A stretch of DNA of 64,000 nt from Bacteroidales bacterium (GTDB lineage Bacteria > Bacteroidota > Bacteroidia > Bacteroidales > UBA932): contig JAFUFP010000028.1 in the NCBI GenBank assembly GCA_017469845.1, positions 1 through 64,000 of the forward strand, written 5' to 3'. The number at the start of each line of letters is the position of its first letter. The stretch's first letter is position 1. A program made the translations under genes and the position numbers. The notes under the pieces were generated by a model. That model made no database searches. It worked only from the letters and a program-made list of their open reading frames with translations, and was not told the DNA's origin. Positions 52,615 through 62,273 of the stretch are shown in pieces.

Positions 52615-52617
52615 TAT

Positions 52618-53913
52618 ATGAAGGTATTGATGTTCGGATGGGAGTTTCCTCCCCATATCGCAGGTGGACTTGGTACCGCCTGCTACGGAATTGTCAAAGG
52701 CCTTGCCTACAACGGAGTCGAGACGCTCTTCGTGATGCCCTCGGCTTCCGGTGACGAGGACCAGAGTGTCGCGAAGATCATCAACGCGAGCGATGTTCCC
52801 GTAGCCGTAAGTTCTTCTCTTGACGTGGACGAATTCCTGGACAAGGTTCAGTTCGTGCATATCGGAACCAACATGGTCCCTTATCTGGATCCTACCGAGT
52901 TCCACGACCTCGTCGAGGAGGAACGCCGCCGTCAGGTGAAGGATTTCAGGGTGCAGTACGGCCAGAAGTTCAAGTTCTCCGGCAAATACGGAGCGAACCT
53001 CATGGAGGAGGTCGCCCGTTATGCGATGGTAGGAGGAACCATAGCTATGGAGCACAAGGATGAGTTCGACGTCATCCATGCCCATGACTGGCTTACATAT
53101 TATGCCGGTATCGCCGCCAAGAGGCTGACCGGAAAGCCCCTTGTAGTTCATGTCCATGCAACTTCGTTCGACCGTGGTAGCGCCGACAATATCGACACCA
53201 GGGTATATGCGATCGAAAAGAGGGGCATGGAGGCCGCCGACAGGGTCATCACCGTGAGTGATCTGACGCGTAACATCGTCATCACCAAGTACGGTATCGA
53301 TCCTTCGAAGGTTGTCACTGTCCACAACGCCGTAGACTTCAGCGGAAAGGACAACATCAAGGTTGAAAGGGGAGTGAAGGACAAAGTCGTCACCTTCCTT
53401 GGCCGTATCACTTTCCAGAAGGGTCCCGAATACTTCATCGAAGCCGCCGCCAAGGTTCTCAAGAGAACGGAAAACGTCCGTTTCGTGATGGCAGGAAGCG
53501 GAGACATGATGAACCGTTCGATCCGTCACGTGGCACGTCTCGGTATCTCCGACAGGTTCCATTTCACGGGCTTCCTCCGTGGAGCGGACGTCCAGAAGAT
53601 GTTCGCGCTTTCGGATGTTTACGTGATGCCTTCGGTGAGCGAACCTTTCGGTATCTCACCGCTCGAGGCGATGAGGACCAATGTTCCTTCCGTCATATCC
53701 AAGCAGAGTGGTGCCGCGGAGGTTCTCCGCTACGCCTTCAAGGTTGATTTCTGGGATGTCGACGCCATGGCTGACCAGATCTACGCCCTTCTGCAGTATC
53801 CCGCCCTAGCGTCATTCGCGGCCAAGATGGGATATGACGAGGTCAACGCCCTCAAGTGGAACAACGCCACAGCCAAGATGAAGAAAGTTTACGAATCAGT
53901 TGTCAACAAATAA
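52618..53913 (+). CDS. GT4-family glycosyltransferase of the glycogen cluster
   Basis: Nucleotide-sugar-dependent glycosyltransferase with a GT-B fold; 431 residues. N-terminal GWEFPPHIAGGLGTACYGI resembles the glycogen/starch-synthase acceptor loop. The C-terminal domain has VVTVHNAVDF, FLGRITFQKGPEYFIEA and the donor-site EPFGISPLEAMRTNVPSVISK. Position between debranching and GH57 enzymes suggests alpha-glucan synthesis or priming, but the product is not established. Fourteen bases separate it from the GH57 gene. Confidence 0.88.
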   Translation: MKVLMFGWEFPPHIAGGLGTACYGIVKGLAYNGVETLFVMPSASGDEDQSVAKIINASDVPVAVSSSLDVDEFLDKVQFVHIGTNMVPYLDPTEFHDLVEEERRRQVKDFRVQYGQKFKFSGKYGANLMEEVARYAMVGGTIAMEHKDEFDVIHAHDWLTYYAGIAAKRLTGKPLVVHVHATSFDRGSADNIDTRVYAIEKRGMEAADRVITVSDLTRNIVITKYGIDPSKVVTVHNAVDFSGKDNIKVERGVKDKVVTFLGRITFQKGPEYFIEAAAKVLKRTENVRFVMAGSGDMMNRSIRHVARLGISDRFHFTGFLRGADVQKMFALSDVYVMPSVSEPFGISPLEAMRTNVPSVISKQSGAAEVLRYAFKVDFWDVDAMADQIYALLQYPALASFAAKMGYDEVNALKWNNATAKMKKVYESVVNK

Positions 53914-53927
53914 TTCCGCATAATATT

Positions 53928-55265
53928 ATGGCAAAGAAATCCATATGTCTGTATTTCCAGGTTCACCAGCCTACCAGACTCAGATTATACAGGTTCTTCG
54001 ATATCGGCAAGGATTCCCATTACTATGACGATTTCGCCAACAGGACCATCCTCCGCCGTATCGCCCAGAAGTGCTATCTTCCCATGAACGCCCTTCTTCT
54101 CGACCAGATCAACAAGCACAAAGGCGAGTTCAAGGTAGCGTTCTCGATCTCCGGGTCGGCCATCGAGCAGTTCGACCGTTACGCTCCTGAAGTTCTCGAC
54201 AGCTTCCGTCGCCTTGCCGAGACGGGATGCGTTGAGTTCCTCTGCGAGACATACTACCATTCCCTCGCTTCGCTCGTGTCTCCCGCCGAGTTCAAGCACC
54301 AGGTGATGAAACACAAGGCAGCCATCGAGCAGTACTTCGGCGTCACCCCCGTTGCCTTCCGCAACACCGAGCTCATCTACAGCAACACCATCGGTGAGGA
54401 GGTCTACGATATGGGATTCTCCACGATGCTTACCGAGGGCGCCCGCCACATCATGGGTTGGAAGAGCCCCAACTTCGTTTACAAGGACGAGACCCAGCCC
54501 AAGCTCCGTCTTCTTCTCCGTAACTACACCCTCAGCGATGACATTTCGTTCCGTTTCGCCGGCAACGACCTTTCCGGTGAGAAGTTCGTCGATTGGATGA
54601 AGGCCGCCGTCAATGACGGAGGAGACGTGATCAACCTGTTCATGGATTACGAGACCTTCGGAGAGCACCAGAATGCGCAGACCGGAATCTTCGACTTCAT
54701 GTCGTTCCTTCCCGACGCTGTTCTCGCTGACGGAACTTTTGCCTTCAACACCCCCACCGAGGTCGTGAAGAAGCACAAACCCGTCGCCGAGATCGATGTA
54801 CCCGAGACCATCTCATGGGCTGACGAAGAGAGGGACGTGACCGCATGGCTCGGCAACGAACTCCAGCAGGATGCGTTCAACAAGCTCTATGAGCAGTACG
54901 AGAAACTCTCCCTCATAAACGACGTCGCGCTGTGGAACGATTTCGGTCATCTCCAGGAGAGCGACCACTTCTATTACATGTGCACCAAGTTCTTCTCAGA
55001 CGGAGAGGTCCACAAGTATTTCAACCCTTATGATACTCCATATGAGGCGTTCATCAATTATATGAACGTTTTAAGTGATTTTATTATCAGGGTCAATGAT
55101 GAAATTTCAGTTTTAGATGCTAACTTTGCGCCCCGTACGGAGCCCAAGGCCGAGAAGAAGGCCGTAAAGGCTCCCGCGAAGAAAGCTGCCAAAGCTCCGG
55201 CCAAGGCAGCCGCAAAACCGGCGGCAAAGAAGACGGCGACCAAGGCTGCTCCCAAAAAGAAGTAG
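53928..55265 (+). CDS. GH57 alpha-glucan-acting enzyme with lysine/alanine tail
   Basis: Glycoside hydrolase family 57 (alpha-amylase, 4-alpha-glucanotransferase or branching activity); 445 residues from the ATG at 53928. Motifs: YFQVHQPTRLRLYR (motif 1), nucleophile Glu in FRNTELIYSN (~147), and the acid Asp in LFMDYETFGEHQNAQTG (~239). The last ~45 residues are a basic low-complexity tail of Lys, Ala and Pro resembling histone H1-like tails (from about residue 404). Just before the tail the DNA turns AT-rich and holds TAACTTTG at 55121-55128. Exact activity is not decidable from sequence. Confidence 0.88.
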   Translation: MAKKSICLYFQVHQPTRLRLYRFFDIGKDSHYYDDFANRTILRRIAQKCYLPMNALLLDQINKHKGEFKVAFSISGSAIEQFDRYAPEVLDSFRRLAETGCVEFLCETYYHSLASLVSPAEFKHQVMKHKAAIEQYFGVTPVAFRNTELIYSNTIGEEVYDMGFSTMLTEGARHIMGWKSPNFVYKDETQPKLRLLLRNYTLSDDISFRFAGNDLSGEKFVDWMKAAVNDGGDVINLFMDYETFGEHQNAQTGIFDFMSFLPDAVLADGTFAFNTPTEVVKKHKPVAEIDVPETISWADEERDVTAWLGNELQQDAFNKLYEQYEKLSLINDVALWNDFGHLQESDHFYYMCTKFFSDGEVHKYFNPYDTPYEAFINYMNVLSDFIIRVNDEISVLDANFAPRTEPKAEKKAVKAPAKKAAKAPAKAAAKPAAKKTATKAAPKKK

Positions 55266-55283
55266 CGACTTCGCCACAAGATA

Positions 55284-55315
55284 AACTCCATCGGGCCTGA
55301 CCGCCCGTTGGAGTT
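55284..55315 (+). terminator. Hairpin after the GH57 gene
   Basis: AACTCCA-T-CGGGC (55284-55296 region) pairs with GCCCG-T-TGGAGTT (55303-55315), one mismatch. No T-run follows, so termination may be partial. The remaining gap to 55467 is AT-rich without a recognisable promoter. Confidence 0.45.
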
Positions 55316-55466
55316 CAATGACCGGAAAAGTGGAGAATCAGACGATGGAGTCCTATTCTTCGCTCTCAACCATTCAGGAAGGTGCACTCCTATTATTATA
55401 AATATATAAATAGGTGTGTGCGTTTCTGTTGAACGGTTCCGGCTAACAAATAACGTTATTTTTTAA

Positions 55467-58400
55467 ATGGCCAACAATCTGATCAACCCCGACTATCTGT
55501 TTGAAGTAAGTTGGGAAGTATGCAATAAGGTGGGAGGTATATATACGGTGATAGCCACCAAGTCACTTTACCTCAAATCCCAACTCAAAAGACATCATAT
55601 TCTGATCGGACCGGACGTGTGGATGGACACGGAAAGCAATCCGGATTTCATTGAAGACACTCAGCTCTATCGTGATTGGAAGGCTCAGGCCGCGACTGAA
55701 GGCCTCCGCGTGAGGATAGGCCGCTGGAACGTCCCTGGGACTCCTATCTCGATTCTTGTGGACTACAAGCATTTCCTCCCGGACCAGGACAGGATCCTCA
55801 CCGAATATTGGAAGCGTTTCCAGGTGGATTCCCTTACCGGCAACTGGGATTACAAGGAATCCCTCATCTTCGGATATGCGGCCGGAAAAGTGATTGAGAG
55901 TTTCTACAACTTCAATCTCTCGGCCTCCCACAAGGTCGTAGCCCAGTTCCATGAGTGGCAGACCGGAGCGGGTCTTCTTTACATCCAGAGCGTCAAGATC
56001 CCTGTAGCGACCACATTCACGACCCACGCCACCGTCGTTGGGCGCTGCCTTGCCGGCAACAATCTCCCTCTCTATGACAAGATGAGCGAGTATATCGGTG
56101 ATGTGAGCGCGAAGCATTTCAATGTCCAGGCGCGTCATTCCCTCGAGCAGAAATCCGCCGAATACGCCGACGTCTTCACTACCGTCAGCGAAATCACCGC
56201 CAAGGAATGCGAACAGTTCCTCGGCAGGAAGGTGGACGTTGTCACACCCAACGGGTTCGAGAACAGCTTCACCCCTTCCTCCGACGAGGAATATGACGCC
56301 AAGAGGCACCAGGCAAGAGAACGTCTTGTGGAGGTTGCCACCGCGATGAGCGGAGAGCCCGTTCCTCAGGATTCCATCTTCATGGCTATCGGTGGACGAT
56401 ATGAATACCGCAACAAGGGTATTGACGCCTTCATCGACGCCCTCGGAAAAATGGAAGCCGAAGGATGGAACGGCAGGACAATCCAGGCCTTCATCATGAT
56501 CCCTTCCGGTCACAACGGTGCCGACAAGTCACTCGTCGCCAAGATGGCCGGCAATGACAACGAACACTACACCACCCAGGTCACACATTATCTCCAGTAT
56601 CCGGAATACGACCAGATAACAAGACGTTTCCGCGAACTGGGTCTCGTGAATTCCATCGGAAGCCATGTGAAGGTGTACTTCGTTCCTTCTTACCTCAACG
56701 GTAATGACGGAATCTTCAACATGAAGTACTATGACCTTCTCATAGGTATGGACCTCGGTCTTTTCCCTTCATATTACGAGCCTTGGGGCTATACCCCTCT
56801 GGAGGCACTGGCCTTCAGGGTCCCTACCCTCACTACCTCCCTGGCCGGATTCGGACTGTGGGTAAGGGATCACTACAAGGGCAAGGAGCATCCCGGAATC
56901 ACTGTCCTTGACCGCAATGACTCCAATTACGATGAGGTCGTTGACGGAGTCGTGGCGAGAATCAAGGAAATCGCTCTCCTCGACAAGGAACAGCGCAAGG
57001 CGTATATGGAATCAGCCCGTGAGGTCGCTTCGATCGCCCTCTGGGAGAATCAGATCAAATATTATAAGGAAGCATATTCCCTGGCACTCGAGAAGGTTAT
57101 CGAGAGGGTTGGAGCCTTCCCCCAAAAAATAGAAACAAAACAGATGAAGTACGAGAAAATTGAAATCAACGCCCCTTCCTGGAAGAGTGTCATGGTGACC
57201 AGGCATCTTCCCGAGGCGCTATCCGGACTTGAGACCCTCTCAAAGAACCTCTGGTGGTGCTGGAACGACAATGCGAAGGCACTTTTCAAATCAGTGGATC
57301 CCACGGTCTGGCACAATTCCGGACACAATCCTCTCCAGCTGCTTGATACGGTAAGCATCAAGAGGTTCAATCAGCTTGCCAAGGACAAGTCATTTATCAC
57401 AAAGCTCCGCGATGTGATGGAGGACTTCGACTCCTATATGGCTCTCAAGGCCGAGAGAACCGATCCTTCTGTGGCATATTTCTGCATGGAGTACGGTCTT
57501 GAAACATCCCTTAAGATCTATTCCGGCGGTCTTGGAATCCTTGCGGGAGACTACCTCAAGGAGACCTCCGACATGAATGTCAACCTCGTCGCGGTCGGTC
57601 TTCTGTACCGCTACGGATACTTCACCCAGGTGCTTTCAGCACAGGGAGACCAGGTGTCCAGGTACGACGCCCAGGACTTCATGAAGATTCCTGCTGAGCC
57701 CGTCATGGACGCCGAAGGCAATTGGATGACCACGAGCGTTGCCTTCCCCGGAAGGACCCTCACCGCCAGAATCTGGAAAGTGGCTGTCGGAAGGACCGAC
57801 CTCTATCTGCTTGATACCGACTATGAGGCCAACATCCCCGAAGACCGTCAGGTCACCCACCATCTTTACGGTGGAGACTGGGAGAACCGCCTCAAACAGG
57901 AACTCCTCCTCGGAGTCGGCGGTATCCGCGCCCTCCGCAATCTCGGAATCGACGCCCAGGTTTATCACTGCAACGAGGGACACGCCGCATTCATCGGCCT
58001 TGAAAGGCTGCGTGAATACATCGGCAACGATGACCTCACCTTCCCTGAGGCTCTCGAGGTCGTAAGGGCTTCATCGCTCTTCACAACCCATACTCCCGTT
58101 CCCGCCGGCCACGACGCTTTCGATGAGGGTATGCTCCGCAAATACATCGGACACTATCCCCAGAGGATGAAGATCGATTGGGAGACTCTCATGGGCCTCG
58201 GCAAAAATAACGGTCGCGATGTGAATGAGAAGTTCTCGATGAGTATCCTTGCCGCGAACATCTCCCAGAATGTGAACGGAGTTTCGATGCTCCACGGCAA
58301 AGTGAGCCAGGACATCTTCTCCCCCATGTATCCCGGTTATCTTCCCGAGGAACTCCATGTGAGCTACGTGACCAACGGTGTCCACTATCCCACATGGGCG

Positions 58401-59708
58401 GCCAAGGAATGGAAGCAGGTACATGCCGAGGTCTTCGGTCCCGAATTCCAGACCCACCATTATGACAAGAAGTGCTTCGAGGGAATCTACAAGGTATCCG
58501 ACGAGGTCGTATGGAATACCCGCAAGATCCTCAAGAAGACCCTCATCTCCGTCATCAAGGAGCGTCTTTCCAATCCCGCGCTCTCGAGCCACTATTCTCC
58601 TGCGCAGATAATGACCATCACCAACACCCTTCGTGATGATGTCCTCACTATCGGGTTCGCAAGGCGTTTCGCAACATACAAGAGGGCTACCCTCCTCTTC
58701 AGCGACCTTGACAGACTCGACGCCATCGTGAACGATCCCAAGCGTCCCGTCCAGTTCATCTTCGCCGGTAAGGCACACCCCGCCGACAAGGCAGGACAGG
58801 ACCTCATCAAGAGGATTGTCGACATCTCCAAGCAGGACCGCTTCATCGGCAAGATCGTCTTCGTCCCCGGATATGACATCACCCTCGCCAAGAGGCTCGT
58901 CCAGGGTGTCGACGTTTGGATGAACAATCCTACCCGTCCTCAGGAGGCTTCCGGAACTTCCGGAGAGAAGGCAGCGATGAACGGTGTCATGCATTTCTCC
59001 GTTCTCGACGGATGGTGGGTTGAGGGATACAAGCCGGGCGCCGGCTGGGCTCTTCCCCAGGAGAGGACATACGATGACCAGAGGTATCAGAACGAACTCG
59101 ATGCAGCGACCATCTACAATATAATCGAGAACGACATCGCTCCCGCATACTACGACATCGATTTCCGTTCCGGCAGGTCTTCGCTCTGGATCGAGTACAT
59201 CAAGAATACGATCGCGCAGGTCGCCTGCAACTTCACGACCAACAGGATGCTCACCGATTACTGCAATCAGTACTACATCCCCCAGTCACAGAGGATGCAG
59301 CATCTTATCGCGGATGATTACAAGGAGGCGCGTGAAATCGCAGCCTGGAAGAAGCACGTCCTTCGCGAGTGGTCCCATATCGAGGTGGTTTCTTACACCC
59401 AGCCCGACGCTTCCTACAACCTCTCTCCGACCAACTTCATGCATTCGGAGGTCGTTCTCGGAATCGGAGATCTTCTTCCCGAGGATATCGGAGTCGAGAT
59501 GCTCTTCTGCACCACTGACAACAAGGGTGCGCTCCATATCCGCGACAAGAGCGAATTCAAGGTCGTAGAGTTCAAGGACGGCGTCGCCAAGTACGAGGCT
59601 TCCATCCTCCCCGAGAGGACCGGTATGTACCAGGTTGCTACCCGCATCTACGCCAAGAACCCCAAGCTTCCTCACAGGCAGGACTTCGGACTCGTGAGAT
59701 GGCTGTAA
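55467..59708 (+). CDS. Glycogen synthase (GT3) fused to alpha-glucan phosphorylase (GT35)
   Basis: Bifunctional glycogen enzyme of 1413 residues. Residues 1 to ~550 match eukaryotic-type glycogen synthase (FEVSWEVCNKVGGIYTVIATK, FHEWQTGAGLLY, FPSYYEPWGYTPLEALAF). A linker near 553-575 leads to an alpha-glucan phosphorylase with YFCMEYGLETSLKIYSGGLG, HCNEGHAAF, and the PLP lysine in EASGTSGEKAAMNG (~1168). The two activities oppose each other (UDP-glucose-dependent growth, phosphate-dependent breakdown). The fusion is characteristic of Bacteroidales. ribF starts inside the last 10 bases. Confidence 0.92.
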   Translation: MANNLINPDYLFEVSWEVCNKVGGIYTVIATKSLYLKSQLKRHHILIGPDVWMDTESNPDFIEDTQLYRDWKAQAATEGLRVRIGRWNVPGTPISILVDYKHFLPDQDRILTEYWKRFQVDSLTGNWDYKESLIFGYAAGKVIESFYNFNLSASHKVVAQFHEWQTGAGLLYIQSVKIPVATTFTTHATVVGRCLAGNNLPLYDKMSEYIGDVSAKHFNVQARHSLEQKSAEYADVFTTVSEITAKECEQFLGRKVDVVTPNGFENSFTPSSDEEYDAKRHQARERLVEVATAMSGEPVPQDSIFMAIGGRYEYRNKGIDAFIDALGKMEAEGWNGRTIQAFIMIPSGHNGADKSLVAKMAGNDNEHYTTQVTHYLQYPEYDQITRRFRELGLVNSIGSHVKVYFVPSYLNGNDGIFNMKYYDLLIGMDLGLFPSYYEPWGYTPLEALAFRVPTLTTSLAGFGLWVRDHYKGKEHPGITVLDRNDSNYDEVVDGVVARIKEIALLDKEQRKAYMESAREVASIALWENQIKYYKEAYSLALEKVIERVGAFPQKIETKQMKYEKIEINAPSWKSVMVTRHLPEALSGLETLSKNLWWCWNDNAKALFKSVDPTVWHNSGHNPLQLLDTVSIKRFNQLAKDKSFITKLRDVMEDFDSYMALKAERTDPSVAYFCMEYGLETSLKIYSGGLGILAGDYLKETSDMNVNLVAVGLLYRYGYFTQVLSAQGDQVSRYDAQDFMKIPAEPVMDAEGNWMTTSVAFPGRTLTARIWKVAVGRTDLYLLDTDYEANIPEDRQVTHHLYGGDWENRLKQELLLGVGGIRALRNLGIDAQVYHCNEGHAAFIGLERLREYIGNDDLTFPEALEVVRASSLFTTHTPVPAGHDAFDEGMLRKYIGHYPQRMKIDWETLMGLGKNNGRDVNEKFSMSILAANISQNVNGVSMLHGKVSQDIFSPMYPGYLPEELHVSYVTNGVHYPTWAAKEWKQVHAEVFGPEFQTHHYDKKCFEGIYKVSDEVVWNTRKILKKTLISVIKERLSNPALSSHYSPAQIMTITNTLRDDVLTIGFARRFATYKRATLLFSDLDRLDAIVNDPKRPVQFIFAGKAHPADKAGQDLIKRIVDISKQDRFIGKIVFVPGYDITLAKRLVQGVDVWMNNPTRPQEASGTSGEKAAMNGVMHFSVLDGWWVEGYKPGAGWALPQERTYDDQRYQNELDAATIYNIIENDIAPAYYDIDFRSGRSSLWIEYIKNTIAQVACNFTTNRMLTDYCNQYYIPQSQRMQHLIADDYKEAREIAAWKKHVLREWSHIEVVSYTQPDASYNLSPTNFMHSEVVLGIGDLLPEDIGVEMLFCTTDNKGALHIRDKSEFKVVEFKDGVAKYEASILPERTGMYQVATRIYAKNPKLPHRQDFGLVRWL

Positions 59709-60586
59709 TTTCGACAGGTTTTTTTGACGGTGTCCATCTCGGGCACCGTCTTGTCATTGATGCCCTCACTTCCGAAGCTAAGAGAAGGGGGGAGGAGAGC
59801 GTCGTGCTCACGTTCTGGCCGCACCCGAGGACCGTACTCCAGGATGGGGCGAGGGACCTCAGGCTCCTCTCCACCCTCAAGGAAAAAGTCTCCCTTCTTG
59901 AATCCCTCGGAGTCGACAGGGTCGAAGTGATCCGTTTCACAAGGGAGTTCAGCCGCCTTTCGACGGAAGAGTACCTGAGGGATGTGGTGAAGGGGAAATA
60001 CGGCGGTACGGCCATGCTTCTTGGTTACGACAACCGTATGGGGCGCGATGCCGGAAGTCCTGATTCCATAGCGGAAACGGCCCGTTCCTTGGGTATCGAA
60101 GTCATACGGACCGACAGCGTGCCTTCTGAAAAGGAACACAGGGCGATCAGCTCAACTCTCATCCGTTCGCTCATCTCCGAAGGGAAGGTGGACGAGGCGT
60201 CATCTCTTCTGGGGTACAAATATTCCCTTCTGGGGGTCGTTGTGGCCGGTAACCGTCTCGGAAGGACGATCGGATTCCCGACGGCGAACATGCAGCTTTA
60301 TGAGCCACTGAAGCTCGTTCCGGGAAACGGGGCTTACCTTGTGGATGTGGACGTCCTCGGCAAGAAATACCGTGGAATGTGCAACGTCGGAGTCCGCCCC
60401 ACTGTCGGCAACAGTCTCGCCCGTACCATCGAGACGAACATCTTCGGATTCGATGAGGACATCTACGGCCTGGATTTGGAGATCCGTTTTGTCCGTAAGA
60501 TCCGTCCCGAAATGAAATTCTCCTCCCTGGAGGAACTTTCCCGCCAGCTTTCCCTCGACAGGGAGTATTGTCTTTCTTCGGAATAA
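59699..60586 (+). CDS. ribF: Riboflavin kinase / FAD synthetase
   Basis: Converts riboflavin to FMN and FAD; 295 residues. N-terminal adenylyltransferase (TGFFDGVHLGHRLVID, ISSTLIRSLISEG) and C-terminal kinase (GNRLGRTIGFPTANM, NVGVRPTVG, TIETNIFGFDEDIYG). The start is shorter than in many homologues, with only five residues before GFFDG. It overlaps the fusion gene by 10 bases, an unexpected coupling of flavin and glycogen genes. Confidence 0.94.
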   Translation: MAVISTGFFDGVHLGHRLVIDALTSEAKRRGEESVVLTFWPHPRTVLQDGARDLRLLSTLKEKVSLLESLGVDRVEVIRFTREFSRLSTEEYLRDVVKGKYGGTAMLLGYDNRMGRDAGSPDSIAETARSLGIEVIRTDSVPSEKEHRAISSTLIRSLISEGKVDEASSLLGYKYSLLGVVVAGNRLGRTIGFPTANMQLYEPLKLVPGNGAYLVDVDVLGKKYRGMCNVGVRPTVGNSLARTIETNIFGFDEDIYGLDLEIRFVRKIRPEMKFSSLEELSRQLSLDREYCLSSE

Positions 60587-60605
60587 TTCCTATATTGCAA
60601 CGGGT

Positions 60606-61202
60606 ATGCACAAGCTGCCCGTCAAGGAAATGGATTCAGATTTTTTCGGAATACTTTGGACGATATTCATCTTCGCCTTGGGTATCGGTGCTCCGATCAT
60701 CGACAAGATTTCCAAGAAGAAGAAAGCCGCCGGCAATCCTCCGCGCAGTACCGCACAGAGGAGGTTCACACCTCCTTCGGCGGGGACTTCGATCGAGATT
60801 CCCGACAAGAAGGAATCGTTCTCTCCCATCAAGGCCGATGAGGAGGATGTCGTCTGGCCGGAAAGGAATCTTTCCCCGACCCCTCCTTCATCAAAGGAAG
60901 ACTCCGCAAGGGATATCCTCGCACGCATATTCGGAGAGGATTTCTTCAATTTCGAAGACGAAAAGAAGGAACCCGAGGTGCAGCCCATGCCTTCTTCAAC
61001 TTCGGCGGATGATGAGGGTGTATGCTCATTGGGGACCCATGAGCCGAGGAAGGAAAAACCTCGGCCTGCTCCAAAGCCTTCACCCAAGGTGGTGGCCACC
61101 GTCACGGCCCCTTCCGAAACTCCCCGTCCCAAGATAGTGGATGATCCGAGGAAGTTGATCGTGTACGCCGAGATCATGAAACCCAAATTCGATGAGTTTT
61201 GA
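60606..61202 (+). CDS. Hypothetical single-pass membrane protein
   Basis: Protein of 198 residues (190 if the ATG at 60630 is used, which places the membrane helix at the very N-terminus). One helix (FFGILWTIFIFALGIGAPII), a basic KISKKKK stop-transfer, then a long proline/serine/glutamate-rich disordered region. It ends in DPRKLIVYAEIMKPKFDEF. A similar last segment (KLVIYSEILKPKF-like) closes many Bacteroidetes proteins of this layout. Function unknown. TATATTGC at 60591-60598 with ATTG 20 bases upstream may be its promoter. Confidence 0.65.
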   Translation: MHKLPVKEMDSDFFGILWTIFIFALGIGAPIIDKISKKKKAAGNPPRSTAQRRFTPPSAGTSIEIPDKKESFSPIKADEEDVVWPERNLSPTPPSSKEDSARDILARIFGEDFFNFEDEKKEPEVQPMPSSTSADDEGVCSLGTHEPRKEKPRPAPKPSPKVVATVTAPSETPRPKIVDDPRKLIVYAEIMKPKFDEF

Positions 61203-61244
61203 TGAGTTTTCCCGCTACAGGTGAAGATTGAACCGTTTTTTTCG

Positions 61245-61252
61245 TATCTTTG
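61245..61252 (+). promoter_or_regulatory. -7 promoter element before greA
   Basis: TATCTTTG, a perfect match; the upstream ATTG is only 14 bases away, so the -33 part is weak. The leader to greA would be about 110 bases and contains a terminator-like hairpin. Confidence 0.5.
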
Positions 61253-61272
61253 CATATCAACTGGATTAATAT

Positions 61273-61306
61273 AGGGTTCTGCCTTTTGGCAGGACTCTCT
61301 TTTAAT
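61273..61306 (+). terminator. Terminator-like hairpin in the greA leader
   Basis: An 11-pair stem (61273-61283 with 61288-61298, two wobble pairs) around a TTTT loop, followed by CTTTTAATT. It may end the upstream gene or attenuate greA. Confidence 0.5.
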
Positions 61307-61369
61307 TACGTGACTGCGAACCGGACACAGCCACAAATAACACTGGAATAGAAAGATACACAAACTATT

Positions 61370-61840
61370 ATGGCAGATATTCATTACATGTCTCAGGAAG
61401 GTCTGGACAAGATCAAGAAGGACCTTGCTGACGCTCTCGCCCAGCGTCCTGTGATTTCCGCGGCAATCGCTGAAGCCAGGGAAAAGGGTGACCTTTCGGA
61501 AAATGCCGAATACGATGCGGCCAGGGATGCGCAGGCCCTTTTGGAACTGAAGATAGCGAACCTCAAGAACATGGTGGCCAATGCCAAGGTCGTCGACAGT
61601 TCCACGTTGGGAACCGACAAAGTTCAGATGCTCAATAAGGTGAAGTTCAAGAATCTCGCCAACAAGATGGTCATGGAATACACCATCGTCGGTGAGACCG
61701 AGGCCGACTTCGCACATGGCAAGATGGCGGCTACCACACCTATCGCCAAGGCTCTTTTGGGACATTCCGTCGGTGATGTAGTGGAAGCGAAGGTCCCCCA
61801 GGGCGTCCTCAAACTCGAAATTTTGGACATCTCTCTCTGA
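61370..61840 (+). CDS. greA: Transcription elongation factor GreA
   Basis: Rescues backtracked RNA polymerase; 156 residues. Coiled-coil with the catalytic acidic tip in KGDLSENAEYDAARDAQ, then the FKBP-like C-terminal domain (PIAKALLGHSVGDVVEAKVPQG). One base separates it from the HIT gene. Confidence 0.96.
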   Translation: MADIHYMSQEGLDKIKKDLADALAQRPVISAAIAEAREKGDLSENAEYDAARDAQALLELKIANLKNMVANAKVVDSSTLGTDKVQMLNKVKFKNLANKMVMEYTIVGETEADFAHGKMAATTPIAKALLGHSVGDVVEAKVPQGVLKLEILDISL

Positions 61841-61841
61841 T

Positions 61842-62249
61842 ATGGCGACGATATTCACAAAAATCGCGAAGGGTGAGATCCCTTCCTACAAGGTTGCGGA
61901 GAATGAGAATTTCTACGCTTTCCTCGACATAAATCCACTGGCCAAGGGACATACCCTCGTCATCCCCAAAAACACCGAAGACGATTATATCTTCAATCTT
62001 GATGACAAGACCTACGAAGGACTGTGGGCTTTCGCCAAGCAGGTCGCTTCGGCCATCAAGTCGGCTATCCCCTGCAAGAGGGTAGGTGTAGCGGTTCTCG
62101 GACTTGAGGTCCCCCACACCCATATCCATCTTGTCCCTCTCCAGAGCGAAGGCGACCTTGATTTCAGGAAGGAGAAACTTTCCCTCTCACAGGAGGAGTT
62201 CGTTTCCATCGCATCCTCGATCAATGGCGCATTCAATACCGCCAAATAA
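61842..62249 (+). CDS. HIT-family nucleotide hydrolase
   Basis: Histidine-triad protein of 135 residues, Hint-like. FTKIAKGEIPSYKVAENE, LDINPLAKGHTLVIPK and the triad HTHIHLVPL (residues ~87-95) are complete. Likely hydrolyses nucleoside phosphoramidates or similar bonds. Co-transcribed with greA. Confidence 0.92.
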   Translation: MATIFTKIAKGEIPSYKVAENENFYAFLDINPLAKGHTLVIPKNTEDDYIFNLDDKTYEGLWAFAKQVASAIKSAIPCKRVGVAVLGLEVPHTHIHLVPLQSEGDLDFRKEKLSLSQEEFVSIASSINGAFNTAK

Positions 62250-62273
62250 TCCTGCCTTATCCCCGAAAGCAAG

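Noticed and set aside
60590..61858. 422-codon minus-strand open frame
   Set aside because: Mirror of the hypothetical membrane protein and greA; greA motifs on the plus strand decide.
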